Below, piece after piece: positions 23,646-31,161 of a stretch of 64,000 nt of DNA. The notes beneath the pieces are model-generated. The model made no database searches, had not been told where the DNA came from, and worked only from the letters and a program-made list of their open reading frames with translations. A program made the position numbers and the translations under genes. The stretch is from Mesorhizobium temperatum (GTDB lineage Bacteria > Pseudomonadota > Alphaproteobacteria > Rhizobiales > Rhizobiaceae): assembly GCF_002284575.1 (NCBI RefSeq), contig NZ_NPKJ01000075.1, forward strand, positions 124,001 to 188,000. Reading direction: 5' to 3'. How positions within the stretch are numbered: position 1 is the first letter of the stretch; each line of letters opens with the position of its first letter.

Positions 23646-24614
23646 ATGAACAGCAATTTCTTCCAGCCGATCGACGCCGCCGCCGTTCCCCGCTTCGCCG
23701 GGCTTTCGACCTTCATGAGACTGCCGGCCGTGGCAAGTGCCGAGGGGCTGGACATCGCACTCGTCGGCATACCGTGGGATGGCGGAACGACCAACCGCGC
23801 CGGCGCGCGCCATGGTCCGCGCGAGATCCGGAACCAGTCCAGCCTGATGCGGCGGGCCCATCACGTCTCGGGAACCGAACCATTCAGCATCGCCAACGTT
23901 GCCGATGTCGGCGACCTCTCAGTCAATCCGATCAACCTCCTGGACGGGCTGAAGCGTATCGAGGACGGCATCGCAGCGATTGTCGCAGCGGGCACCATTC
24001 CGCTTGCTGCCGGCGGCGATCATCTGACGACGCTGCCGGTGCTGCGTGCGGTCGCGCGCAAGGCGCCGGTCGGCATGATCCATTTCGACGCGCATTCCGA
24101 CACCAATGACCGCTATTTCGGCGACAATCCCTATACGCATGGCACACCTTTCCGGCGGGCCATCGAAGAGGGCTTGCTCGATCCCAAACGTGTCGTCCAG
24201 ATCGGCATCCGCGGTTCCATCTACGAGCCCAACGAGCATGGTTGGGCGGTCGCTCAGGGCATCCGCATCATCTACATGGAGGAGTTCGTCCGGCGAGGCG
24301 CGGCCAGCGTCATGGAAGAGGCACGGGGCATTGTCGGCAGCGGTCCCACCTATGTGACCTTCGACATCGACTGCATCGACCCCTCGATGGCGCCCGGCAC
24401 CGGCACTCCCGAGCTTGGCGGCTTCACCACCCGCGAAGCGCAGGAAATGGTCCGCCTTCTCGACGCCGTGACCATAGTCGGCGCTGATGTCGTGGAAGTG
24501 GCACCACCGTTCGATGTTGGCGGGATGACGGCGCTCGCGGGGGCGACGATGATGTTCGAGCTGCTGTGCGTAATTGCCAAGTCCGTCGCTGCAGGCAGGG
24601 TTCCGCAGGCCTGA
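23646..24614 (+). CDS. Ureohydrolase (agmatinase/guanidino-acid hydrolase family)
   Basis: Binuclear-manganese ureohydrolase, 322 residues, releasing urea from a guanidino compound. Metal motifs are GGDHLTT near residue 125, HFDAHSDTND near 146 and FDIDCIDPSMAPGTGTPE near 238. The N-terminal GIPWDGGTTNRAGARHGP is typical of agmatinase, guanidinobutyrase and guanidinopropionase, which cannot be told apart by eye. Downstream of a creatininase it could act on the opened guanidino acid, for example creatine, a step normally done by an unrelated creatinase. It is the last gene of the operon, 13 bases after the creatininase. Confidence 0.9.
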   Translation: MNSNFFQPIDAAAVPRFAGLSTFMRLPAVASAEGLDIALVGIPWDGGTTNRAGARHGPREIRNQSSLMRRAHHVSGTEPFSIANVADVGDLSVNPINLLDGLKRIEDGIAAIVAAGTIPLAAGGDHLTTLPVLRAVARKAPVGMIHFDAHSDTNDRYFGDNPYTHGTPFRRAIEEGLLDPKRVVQIGIRGSIYEPNEHGWAVAQGIRIIYMEEFVRRGAASVMEEARGIVGSGPTYVTFDIDCIDPSMAPGTGTPELGGFTTREAQEMVRLLDAVTIVGADVVEVAPPFDVGGMTALAGATMMFELLCVIAKSVAAGRVPQA

Positions 24615-24619
24615 GGCGT

Positions 24620-24653
24620 GCGCGTCGCCTCTGAACGCATTGATGCGACGCGC
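24620..24653. terminator. Hairpin between convergent operons
   Basis: Perfect 9-base inverted repeat GCGCGTCGC (24620-24628) and GCGACGCGC (24645-24653) with a 16-base loop. It lies in the 89-base gap between the convergent ureohydrolase and kinase genes. It may be a bidirectional terminator or a rhizobial short mosaic repeat. Confidence 0.5.
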
Positions 24654-24703
24654 TAAAGTCCTTGTCTTCATGAAATCCTGCTGTGGATTGGGAGATCGCA
24701 GCG

Positions 24704-26227
24704 TCACGGCTGCGTCGGCCGCGTGGCGGCCGACAGTGCGTCGATGTCGTCGTAGAGCGCCTGGCTGTGGTGGTAGAGCCGATCGAAAACGGGTTGGGTG
24801 CGCCTGTAGGTCTCGGCCCATCCGGGGTCCGGCAGGATTTCGGCGCCGTAGCTCACAAAGCGCTCGGCCGCCTGTTCGACGCGCGAGAAGCGCCCTGTCG
24901 CCGTCGCGGCCATCGCGGCACAGCCGACAATGCCGCATTCGGGCTCCCGCGGAACCAGGATCGGAATGTTGAAGGCACTCGCCTTGATCCTCAGCCAGAG
25001 TTCGGTGCGCGCCCCGCCACCCGCGGCGATGACGCGCTCCAGCGGCTTGTTCGACGCGTGTTCCATGATGCGAATGTGGCGCGTCATGGCAAAGGCGATG
25101 CCTTCCAGGATCGAGCGGTGCAGATGCTCCGTGCCATGCCCGGCGCCCAATCCGAAGAACTGTGCGCGGGCGTTGCGATGGCGCCCCAGACGCTCGCCGG
25201 TGAGAAAAGGCATGAACAGCAGTGCGTCGCAACCGGCGGGTGCCTCGGCGGCGCGGGCGACGATCTCGTCGTAGGACAGCGCGTTGCCGTGGAAGGCACG
25301 ACGTGCCCAGCGCATGCCGTCGCCGCCAGTCTCCAGCAGCACGAACTGCGCCCAGTTGCCTTCGATCGTCGCAACGTTCGAGATCTCCGGGTCAAGCAGC
25401 GGCTTCTCCGCGATCGCCGTGATGATGGCGCCCGTGCCGGTGCTGTCGGAACCCATTCCCGGGCGACAAGCGCCTGAGCCGAGCAGTGCCACCGGATAGT
25501 CGGCGCCACCGACCAGCACTGGGGTTCCAGAGCGCAGGCCGGTGTCGCGCGCCGCCTGTTTGGTGACGTGGCCGACGATATCCAGCGGGTTGCGGATCGG
25601 CGGCAGCCTGGCGGCGTCCAGACCCATGCGCTCGATCATCACCGGCGACCAGTCGAGCCGCTCCGGGTTCATGAGGAAGCTGCAGGACGCGTCGCCAGTA
25701 TCCATGGCAATCTCGCCGGTCAGCCGGTAGTTGATATAGTCCTTCGGCATGATGGCGACTGCGCTGCGGGCGTATGCGGCGGGATCGTTGTCTCGGACCC
25801 ATTGCAGTTTGAAGCCCGGCCATGCGGGGGTCGGCGTGTTGCCGCTTTCGGGCAGGTAGCTGTCCGGCTCGTTTGCTTCCTCGAAGCGACGTACGAGATC
25901 AATGGTGCGCTTGTCGTTCCAGAGCGGCGCCGTGTCGCGCGTCAGCGCTCCGTTCGCATCGAGCAGGACCAGCCCGTGCATCTGCCCGCAGACGCAGATG
26001 GCGGAGATGTTTTCGCGGGCGCCATCGACGCGGTCCAGCACCGTCTTGACGCTCGTTCGCGCACCCTCCCACCAGTCGATGGGCCGCTGTTCGGCCCAGC
26101 CGAATTCCGGCACGATCTGGTCGTGCTCTCGCGACGCAAGTTCGAGGATCTTGCCGGTGACATCGATCAGTGCGGCGCGGACGCTGCCGGTGCCGACATC
26201 GATGGCGAGGAAAAGCTCGCCGCTCAT
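24704..26227 (-). CDS. FGGY-family carbohydrate kinase, xylulokinase-like
   Basis: Sugar kinase of 507 residues with the two FGGY actin-like domains. The N-terminal phosphate motif is AIDVGTGSVRAALID near residues 8-22. GQMHGLVLLD near 81-90 resembles the xylulokinase substrate loop. GSDSTGTGAIITAI near 263-276 and AAGGGARTELWLRI near 398-411 complete the adenosine site. It would phosphorylate a ketose or polyol in the cytoplasm. It is the third gene of a leftward unit after the cupin isomerase and the dehydrogenase. Xylulose is only one possibility, since the cluster also contains hexulose-phosphate enzymes. Confidence 0.88.
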   Translation of the reverse strand: MSGELFLAIDVGTGSVRAALIDVTGKILELASREHDQIVPEFGWAEQRPIDWWEGARTSVKTVLDRVDGARENISAICVCGQMHGLVLLDANGALTRDTAPLWNDKRTIDLVRRFEEANEPDSYLPESGNTPTPAWPGFKLQWVRDNDPAAYARSAVAIMPKDYINYRLTGEIAMDTGDASCSFLMNPERLDWSPVMIERMGLDAARLPPIRNPLDIVGHVTKQAARDTGLRSGTPVLVGGADYPVALLGSGACRPGMGSDSTGTGAIITAIAEKPLLDPEISNVATIEGNWAQFVLLETGGDGMRWARRAFHGNALSYDEIVARAAEAPAGCDALLFMPFLTGERLGRHRNARAQFFGLGAGHGTEHLHRSILEGIAFAMTRHIRIMEHASNKPLERVIAAGGGARTELWLRIKASAFNIPILVPREPECGIVGCAAMAATATGRFSRVEQAAERFVSYGAEILPDPGWAETYRRTQPVFDRLYHHSQALYDDIDALSAATRPTQP

Positions 26228-26308
26228 TTCAACAGAGTCCTGAGATGGGCAACATGTGATCCTCTCGGTCAGAGCGAGCGCGGCGTGACGAGAATGCGTT
26301 CCATGGCA

Positions 26309-27253
26309 TTAGGCTTTCGCCGCTTCGATGGCGATGCGCGACATCTCATCGAAATCCGGCCCCGACACCGGGATCGCGATGTCGAACACCTCTGCGATCA
26401 CCTGCGTCCAGCCGTGCAGGAAATACGTCCAACCGTCCTCGATCCGCAACTGCTGTCGGGCCTGCTGCCGCCTTGCCTGGTCGAGGAAGATCAGCTCGCC
26501 GCGATAGTTGAGATCCCAGGCAATGCCGCGCCTGGGGAACACGCCTTCATCGGTGATCGGCGAGCCTGGGGCGTCCTTGCCAAGTCCGGTCGCGTTGATC
26601 ACCAGCGAGCCTGGTTTCAGCGCCGCCAACGCCTCATCATTGATCTCGGGTCGGTCTGCCAGGACATATTGGATCTCGACCGTCGACATCATGTCTCTGT
26701 GGATGCGCTCGATTTCGTCGAGACGCGGCTGCGAACGGTCGGTGACAATGATGCGCGAAGGTCCACGTTCCTTGCGCATCAGGTGCCAGGTGATTGCTAT
26801 CGTCGATCCGCCGGCGCCCATCGACAGGACTTCGGCGCCGGTGTCCGCAAAGTATCCCGCCGGGATGAAACCGTCTATCGCAAGGCCGGAAGAGATCGGA
26901 TCCTTGGCATGGCAGATCAGCTTGCCGCCCCGCTTCGACAGGCAGCTGGTCTCGTGCATCAGGCGGGCGTGCGGATCGATCACGTCGAACAGGTCGCGCG
27001 CCGCGTTGAAGAGATCGATCTTGTGCGTGGTGACGAGCGCGCCAAGCGACAGCGGGTCGGATTTTATGAAGGAGACGACCTCACGGTAGGCCTCCGGATC
27101 GGCATGGAGCGGAAAGTCGATGCCCTTGAGAACCGCATCCTTCAGCCGGAGGTGGCGCGCCCATGCAGGGAAAACCCGCATGATCGAGCTGCTCGTCGTC
27201 GTGACGCCGATAAAATAGAATGTCGGCTGGGTAGCCGGCCGATAGCGGCTCAT
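26309..27253 (-). CDS. Shikimate dehydrogenase-like NAD(P) oxidoreductase
   Basis: 314-residue protein with the AroE fold. Near the N-terminus TTTSSSIM corresponds to the substrate-binding Ser motif. VTTHKIDLF carries the catalytic Lys near residue 75, and KDPISSGLAIDGF aligns with the NTD-x-x-G region. The Rossmann motif GAGGSTIAI is near 148, and INATGLGKD near 225 matches NATPxGM. The start at 27253 (MSRYRPATQP) was chosen because the longer frame has no AroE similarity upstream. Location in a sugar catabolic cluster argues against the aromatic pathway and for a cyclitol, polyol or sugar-acid substrate. Confidence 0.82.
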   Translation of the reverse strand: MSRYRPATQPTFYFIGVTTTSSSIMRVFPAWARHLRLKDAVLKGIDFPLHADPEAYREVVSFIKSDPLSLGALVTTHKIDLFNAARDLFDVIDPHARLMHETSCLSKRGGKLICHAKDPISSGLAIDGFIPAGYFADTGAEVLSMGAGGSTIAITWHLMRKERGPSRIIVTDRSQPRLDEIERIHRDMMSTVEIQYVLADRPEINDEALAALKPGSLVINATGLGKDAPGSPITDEGVFPRRGIAWDLNYRGELIFLDQARRQQARQQLRIEDGWTYFLHGWTQVIAEVFDIAIPVSGPDFDEMSRIAIEAAKA

Positions 27254-27326
27254 TCGCCATTCTCCCGGATTTTCTTCGCGCGCGGTGCAGCGCTGCGAAG
27301 TGAAGCAGCGATCTCGACGGGAGCCG

Positions 27327-27968
27327 TCATGCCAGCACCGTGAGGGATTGTTGCCCGTAGAGGGCGGAGACCAGCTTTGCGTCGCGCGGTCGCCAATCCG
27401 GGTTGTCGACTTGCCTCCAGCCTCCATCGCCGGCGACCACGCGCGAGCGCATGCCTCCCGATCTCGCGATGATCTCGTAGTCCTGCCCTGAATCGGCGGG
27501 GTAGCAGAACAGCATCACCAGATCGTCGTCCCCGACATTGATCGAGCGGTGGATCCAGAACGGCGGAACATAACAGACGGTCTGGGCATCGATCGGCACG
27601 ATCCGAACCTCGCCCTCCGGCGATTCCATCAGCATGAGGCCGTGCCCCTTCTGGCCATAGTAGATCTCGGGCCGGTCGGCCTGCCTGTGGATATGACCGC
27701 GCGTCATGAAATATTCGTCGCCGACCCTGCCGGGCGCCATGCGCGTAACGCCGAAAATCAGGTCGCCCGACTGCTCGGTCGGTCGGAACTCGGAGACCTC
27801 GTAGACGATGCGCTCGCCCCATGTCGCGCGCATGGCTTCGAAGGCCGCGGCATCGGCGTAGAGCCCGTCCAGATCGCGGAAGCGCTTCTGGTAGCTGCCG
27901 GTTGCATTTGCCATCGCACCGGTCGACAGATCGACCTTGCATCCAATGGGCTCAAACAATCTCGTCAA
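27327..27968 (-). CDS. Cupin-type glucose-6-phosphate isomerase
   Basis: 213-residue cupin isomerase of the archaeal-type PGI family, interconverting glucose-6-P and fructose-6-P. The metal-binding cupin motif is visible as RGHIHRQADRPEIYYGQKGHG near residues 89-109, with Glu and Tyr in the usual places. A second cupin box follows, PFWIHRSINVG near 136-146. Bacteria normally use the unrelated Pgi protein, so this copy in a sugar operon is probably a pathway-specific enzyme. It is the first gene of the leftward unit and is divergent from hexulose-phosphate synthase, sharing a 296-base promoter region. Confidence 0.88.
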   Translation of the reverse strand: MTRLFEPIGCKVDLSTGAMANATGSYQKRFRDLDGLYADAAAFEAMRATWGERIVYEVSEFRPTEQSGDLIFGVTRMAPGRVGDEYFMTRGHIHRQADRPEIYYGQKGHGLMLMESPEGEVRIVPIDAQTVCYVPPFWIHRSINVGDDDLVMLFCYPADSGQDYEIIARSGGMRSRVVAGDGGWRQVDNPDWRPRDAKLVSALYGQQSLTVLA

Positions 27969-28264
27969 AGGACTGCCTCATCTTGCATCGCCGGGGGCGT
28001 CGGCGCTGATCTGACCAGCACCTCCTGATTTCAACAAGAACCACACTTGCTTTGCAGGGTACGATTTGCTCTCCCTATGCGGACCAGCTTGGAGGTTGCT
28101 GGATTATGGCAGATTTCGACCACGAAGCACACGACAGTAGGTTGGACGTTGTTGCCATGCCACTGCCGCTTTCGCGCTGCGTCTTGCCGTGTCGCTGTCG
28201 ACGCACCGACTACCGGCTGACAGCCTTCTCGACGCCATAACCGGCCTTAAGTGAGAGAACTGCC
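27969..28264. promoter_or_regulatory. Divergent promoter region between PGI and hxlA
   Basis: 296 bases, no gene. Two arms, CCAGCACCTCC (28015-28025) and GGAGGTTGCTGG (28091-28102), are nearly complementary and could bracket regulatory DNA. TTGCTT and TATGCG between them resemble a weak promoter. No regulator gene is adjacent. Confidence 0.3.
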
Positions 28265-28924
28265 TTGCTCCTCCAAGTCGCTTTCGACAAGCCTGAACAC
28301 CTGGCCCTTCTCCCGCAGATGAAGGAGTTCGCCGACATCATCGAGATCGGCACGCCGTTGCTGAAACGCCTTGGCCTCTCGGCCATCACCACGGCGCGCG
28401 AGCTCTGCCCTGACGTCATGGTGTTGGCTGATACCAAAACCGTCGATGCCGGCCAGTTCGAGGCGGATATGGTATTCGGCGCCGGTGCCGCGTTCATGAC
28501 GGTCCTGTCATGTGCTTCGTCCGCCACGCATGAGGCGGTGGGAAAACGTGCCGCCGCCTTCGGCGCGACGGTCATCGTCGATACCATCACCGAGTCGGGT
28601 AAGGCAGAATTGCTTCCCTTGAATGCTGTCTTCCCCGAGAGCTTCGGCTATGTCGCGGTCCACTCGCCAACCGATGCGCGGCTGGCGGGCAACACCTCCA
28701 CGTCACATATCGACGCCGTGAGAAAGATGCATGATCGCGGCTTTCTGGTTTCGCTCGCCGGCGGGATCGGCCCCGATACGCTGGAAGCGGTGATCGCAGT
28801 CGAACCCGAAATCCTCGTGGTTGGCAGCGCCATTACAGAATCCGCAAGCCCGAAAGAGGTAACACGATGGATTCGCGACAGATTGCTCAATCCAGGCCGT
28901 GGCTGGCCGTGGGACAGGAGATAG
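28265..28924 (+). CDS. hxlA: 3-hexulose-6-phosphate synthase
   Basis: Member of the OMP-decarboxylase superfamily, 219 residues. It catalyses reversible aldol addition of formaldehyde to ribulose-5-P. IIEIGTPLLKRLG near residues 25-37 and ADTKTVDAGQFEADM near 57-71 carry the catalytic Asp-x-Lys-x-x-Asp. MTVLSCAS near 80 and SLAGGIGP near 163 complete the phosphate site. The sequence is HPS-like rather than keto-gulonate-phosphate decarboxylase-like. The only start is TTG 28265, after GTGAGAGAA. It overlaps the isomerase gene by 58 bases. No formaldehyde-generating enzyme is nearby, so the reverse reaction or a related aldol substrate must be considered. Confidence 0.87.
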   Translation: MLLQVAFDKPEHLALLPQMKEFADIIEIGTPLLKRLGLSAITTARELCPDVMVLADTKTVDAGQFEADMVFGAGAAFMTVLSCASSATHEAVGKRAAAFGATVIVDTITESGKAELLPLNAVFPESFGYVAVHSPTDARLAGNTSTSHIDAVRKMHDRGFLVSLAGGIGPDTLEAVIAVEPEILVVGSAITESASPKEVTRWIRDRLLNPGRGWPWDRR

Positions 28925-29415
28925 CCGATCTTCTTGGCCGGATCGACGCCGACACCTTTGCAAGGCTGGTGCAGGCGTTCGATGACCCCGATCAGCGATG
29001 GTTCTTTTCCGGGCAGGGACGCTCCGGCCTTGTCGCGCAGATGGGTGCGATGCGGTTCATGCATCTTGGCCGGATGGTGCATTTCGTCGGCGAAGTATCG
29101 GCGCCATCGATCCGCAAGGGCGATGCGCTGCTGATCGTCTCCGGCTCCGGGGAGACGCCGGTTAGCACAGGCTTTGCCCGCATCGCCAAGGCGGAGGGCG
29201 CCAAGGTCGTTACGCTGACGCATAAGCCAGCGGGAACCCTGGCCGGCATTGCCGATGTCATGCTGCATGTCCCTGTCGGGGAATCGCAACAGTTTGGCGG
29301 CAGCCTGTTCGAGCAATCCTGCCTTGTCCTGCTCGACAGCGTTGTGCTCGGCCTGGCGCAGCAGATACCCGACGCGCACAGCCTGATGTTGCACCGCCAC
29401 ACCAACTTGCAGTGA
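28867..29415 (+). CDS. hxlB: 6-phospho-3-hexuloisomerase
   Basis: SIS-domain isomerase of 182 residues interconverting 3-hexulose-6-P and fructose-6-P, the partner of the preceding synthase. The family motif is FSGQGRSGLVAQMGAMRFMH near residues 47-66, where GxGRSG binds the sugar phosphate. VSGSGETPVSTGF is near 95, and FEQSCLVLLDSVV near 151 supplies the catalytic Glu. The start ATG lies within the 3' end of the synthase gene (58-base overlap), implying translational coupling. A hairpin follows the stop, after which a sugar transporter operon begins. Confidence 0.88.
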   Translation: MDSRQIAQSRPWLAVGQEIADLLGRIDADTFARLVQAFDDPDQRWFFSGQGRSGLVAQMGAMRFMHLGRMVHFVGEVSAPSIRKGDALLIVSGSGETPVSTGFARIAKAEGAKVVTLTHKPAGTLAGIADVMLHVPVGESQQFGGSLFEQSCLVLLDSVVLGLAQQIPDAHSLMLHRHTNLQ

Positions 29416-29422
29416 CTGCGCA

Positions 29423-29443
29423 CCCTCGGGTCGCGCCCGAGGG
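29423..29443 (+). terminator. Hairpin after hxlB
   Basis: CCCTCGGG (29423-29430) and CCCGAGGG (29436-29443) form a perfect 8-base stem with a 5-base loop, eight bases after the isomerase stop. A short CTTTAGG tail follows. Partial termination before the transporter genes is plausible. Confidence 0.5.
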
Positions 29444-29642
29444 CATGCTTTAGGGCGATATGCATCAGCCGGGAAGCTCGCTGGGCACCTCACCTTCCGT
29501 TGCGGCAAGGCACTGGACTCGCTGTGCGATGCCGATATTGTGCTTGGCAAGCGTTGGTGCCGTGCTTTGGCGACGGCAACCGACGGGGAGATACCGGCGG
29601 CTTGGTTCGGAACAGGTCCCGGTCAATATGGGAGGAAGTCTG

Positions 29643-31115
29643 ATGAGAATTGGGACCTTTCTGGCCGGCGTTTCAGTCTTTTCCGCGCTGGTTGGCGCGC
29701 CTGCCTTCGCGCAGGACAAGCCGTTTGCGGGAGTTACCGTGAACGTCATTACGCAGACCGGTGCGATTCAGGAGCCGCTGCAGAGGCGCGCGCCCGAATT
29801 CGAAGCGCTCACCGGCGCCAAGATCAATGTCATCGCGGTGCCCTTCTCGGATCTCTATCAAAAGATCCTCACCGACTGGGCGAGCGGCACCAACTCGGTC
29901 GACGCCGGGGTGTTCGCCCCGCAATGGATGGTCGACTACATTGCCGGCGGCTACCTCGAGGACCTGACGCCGCGGGTCGAGGCCGACAAGGACATCCAGC
30001 AGGACGATGTTGGCGCGTTCTTCCGGGACTTCTCCGAGAAGTACAGCGGCAAGACCTACATGATCACGCTCGATGGTGACTTCCACATGATGTACTACCG
30101 CAAGGACGTGCTGGAAGCGGCCGGCCTGGCGGTGCCGAAAACCTGGGACGAGTATCTCGAGGTCGCCAAGGCCACGCATGGCAAGGACATGAGCGGCGAT
30201 GGCACGCCGGATTTCGGCTCATGCATCGCCAAGAAGCGCAACGCACAGAGCTATTGGTTCGTCACCGATGTGGTCGGCTCGATGACCCAGTCCAAGGGGA
30301 CCAGCCAGGGCACCTTCTTCAATACCAAGGACATGACGCCGCTCGTCAACAACGATGCCTTCCGCAAGGCGCTCGACTTCCTGTCTGAATCGACCAAGTA
30401 CGGCCCGCCGGACGAGTTAAACCTCGACGTCAGCGATACAAGGCCGCTCTTCGCTTCCGGCCGCTGCGCGCTGAACCTCGACTGGGGTGATGTAGGCACG
30501 ATCTCGATCGATCCGGCCCAGTCCAAGGTGATGGGCAAATGGGGCGCGGCGATCATGCCCGGATCCAAGGAGGTTCTGAACTGGGACACCGGCAAGCTCG
30601 AGGCCTGCACGGCCGAAAATTGCCCGCACGCGATCGACGGCGTGAACCATGCACCATTCGCCGCCTTTGGCGGCTGGGGCGGCGGCATCAACGCGGCGGC
30701 CGATCCGAAGGTGAAGGACGCCGCCTACGCCTACTTCTCGTTCATGACGCAGCCGGCACAGTCGAACGCCGACGTGACCGTCGGCGGCACCGGCTTCAAC
30801 CCGTACCGCACCTCACAGCTCAGCTACAGCGACCTTTGGAAGAAGGCCGGCATGAGCGAGGAGGAGGCTAAAGTCTACCTGGGCGCGATCAATGACAGCA
30901 TGAGCAGCCCGAACATGATCCTCGACCTGCGCATCCCACAAAATCAGAAATACCAGCAGGTCGTGCTCGACGAGGCGGTGTCGCGCTTCCTCGCCGGCGA
31001 AATCGACAAGGAAGCGACCGTCGCGGCGGTCGAGGAAGGCTGGAATGAGCTGAACGAAGAGATTGGCAAAGACGAGCAGCTCAAACTTTACAAGGCGACT
31101 ATCGGCGCCAAATAG
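29643..31115 (+). CDS. Sugar ABC transporter substrate-binding protein
   Basis: Periplasmic CUT1-type binding protein, 490 residues, longer than the usual 410-440. The signal peptide is MRIGTFLAGVSVFSALVGAP ending at AFAQ near residue 24. A SBP_bac_1 fold is evident: the FEALTGAKINVIAVPFSDLY region near 50-70, FHMMYYRKDVLEAAGL near 145, and FGGWGGGINA near 340. The start at 29643 was chosen because GGGAGGAAGTCTG precedes it and the signal begins there. The downstream two permeases and ATPase complete the importer. The substrate is probably the sugar processed by the adjacent kinase, PHI and HPS genes (inference). Confidence 0.9.
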   Translation: MRIGTFLAGVSVFSALVGAPAFAQDKPFAGVTVNVITQTGAIQEPLQRRAPEFEALTGAKINVIAVPFSDLYQKILTDWASGTNSVDAGVFAPQWMVDYIAGGYLEDLTPRVEADKDIQQDDVGAFFRDFSEKYSGKTYMITLDGDFHMMYYRKDVLEAAGLAVPKTWDEYLEVAKATHGKDMSGDGTPDFGSCIAKKRNAQSYWFVTDVVGSMTQSKGTSQGTFFNTKDMTPLVNNDAFRKALDFLSESTKYGPPDELNLDVSDTRPLFASGRCALNLDWGDVGTISIDPAQSKVMGKWGAAIMPGSKEVLNWDTGKLEACTAENCPHAIDGVNHAPFAAFGGWGGGINAAADPKVKDAAYAYFSFMTQPAQSNADVTVGGTGFNPYRTSQLSYSDLWKKAGMSEEEAKVYLGAINDSMSSPNMILDLRIPQNQKYQQVVLDEAVSRFLAGEIDKEATVAAVEEGWNELNEEIGKDEQLKLYKATIGAK

Positions 31116-31161
31116 GCGTCAGGCAATCGACTCGGCGTGGCATCGGTCCGCGCCGGGTCTC

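Noticed and set aside
25568..27343. 591-codon plus-strand frame
   Set aside because: Runs antisense across the FGGY kinase and AroE-like genes and the gap between them; composition typical of a shadow.
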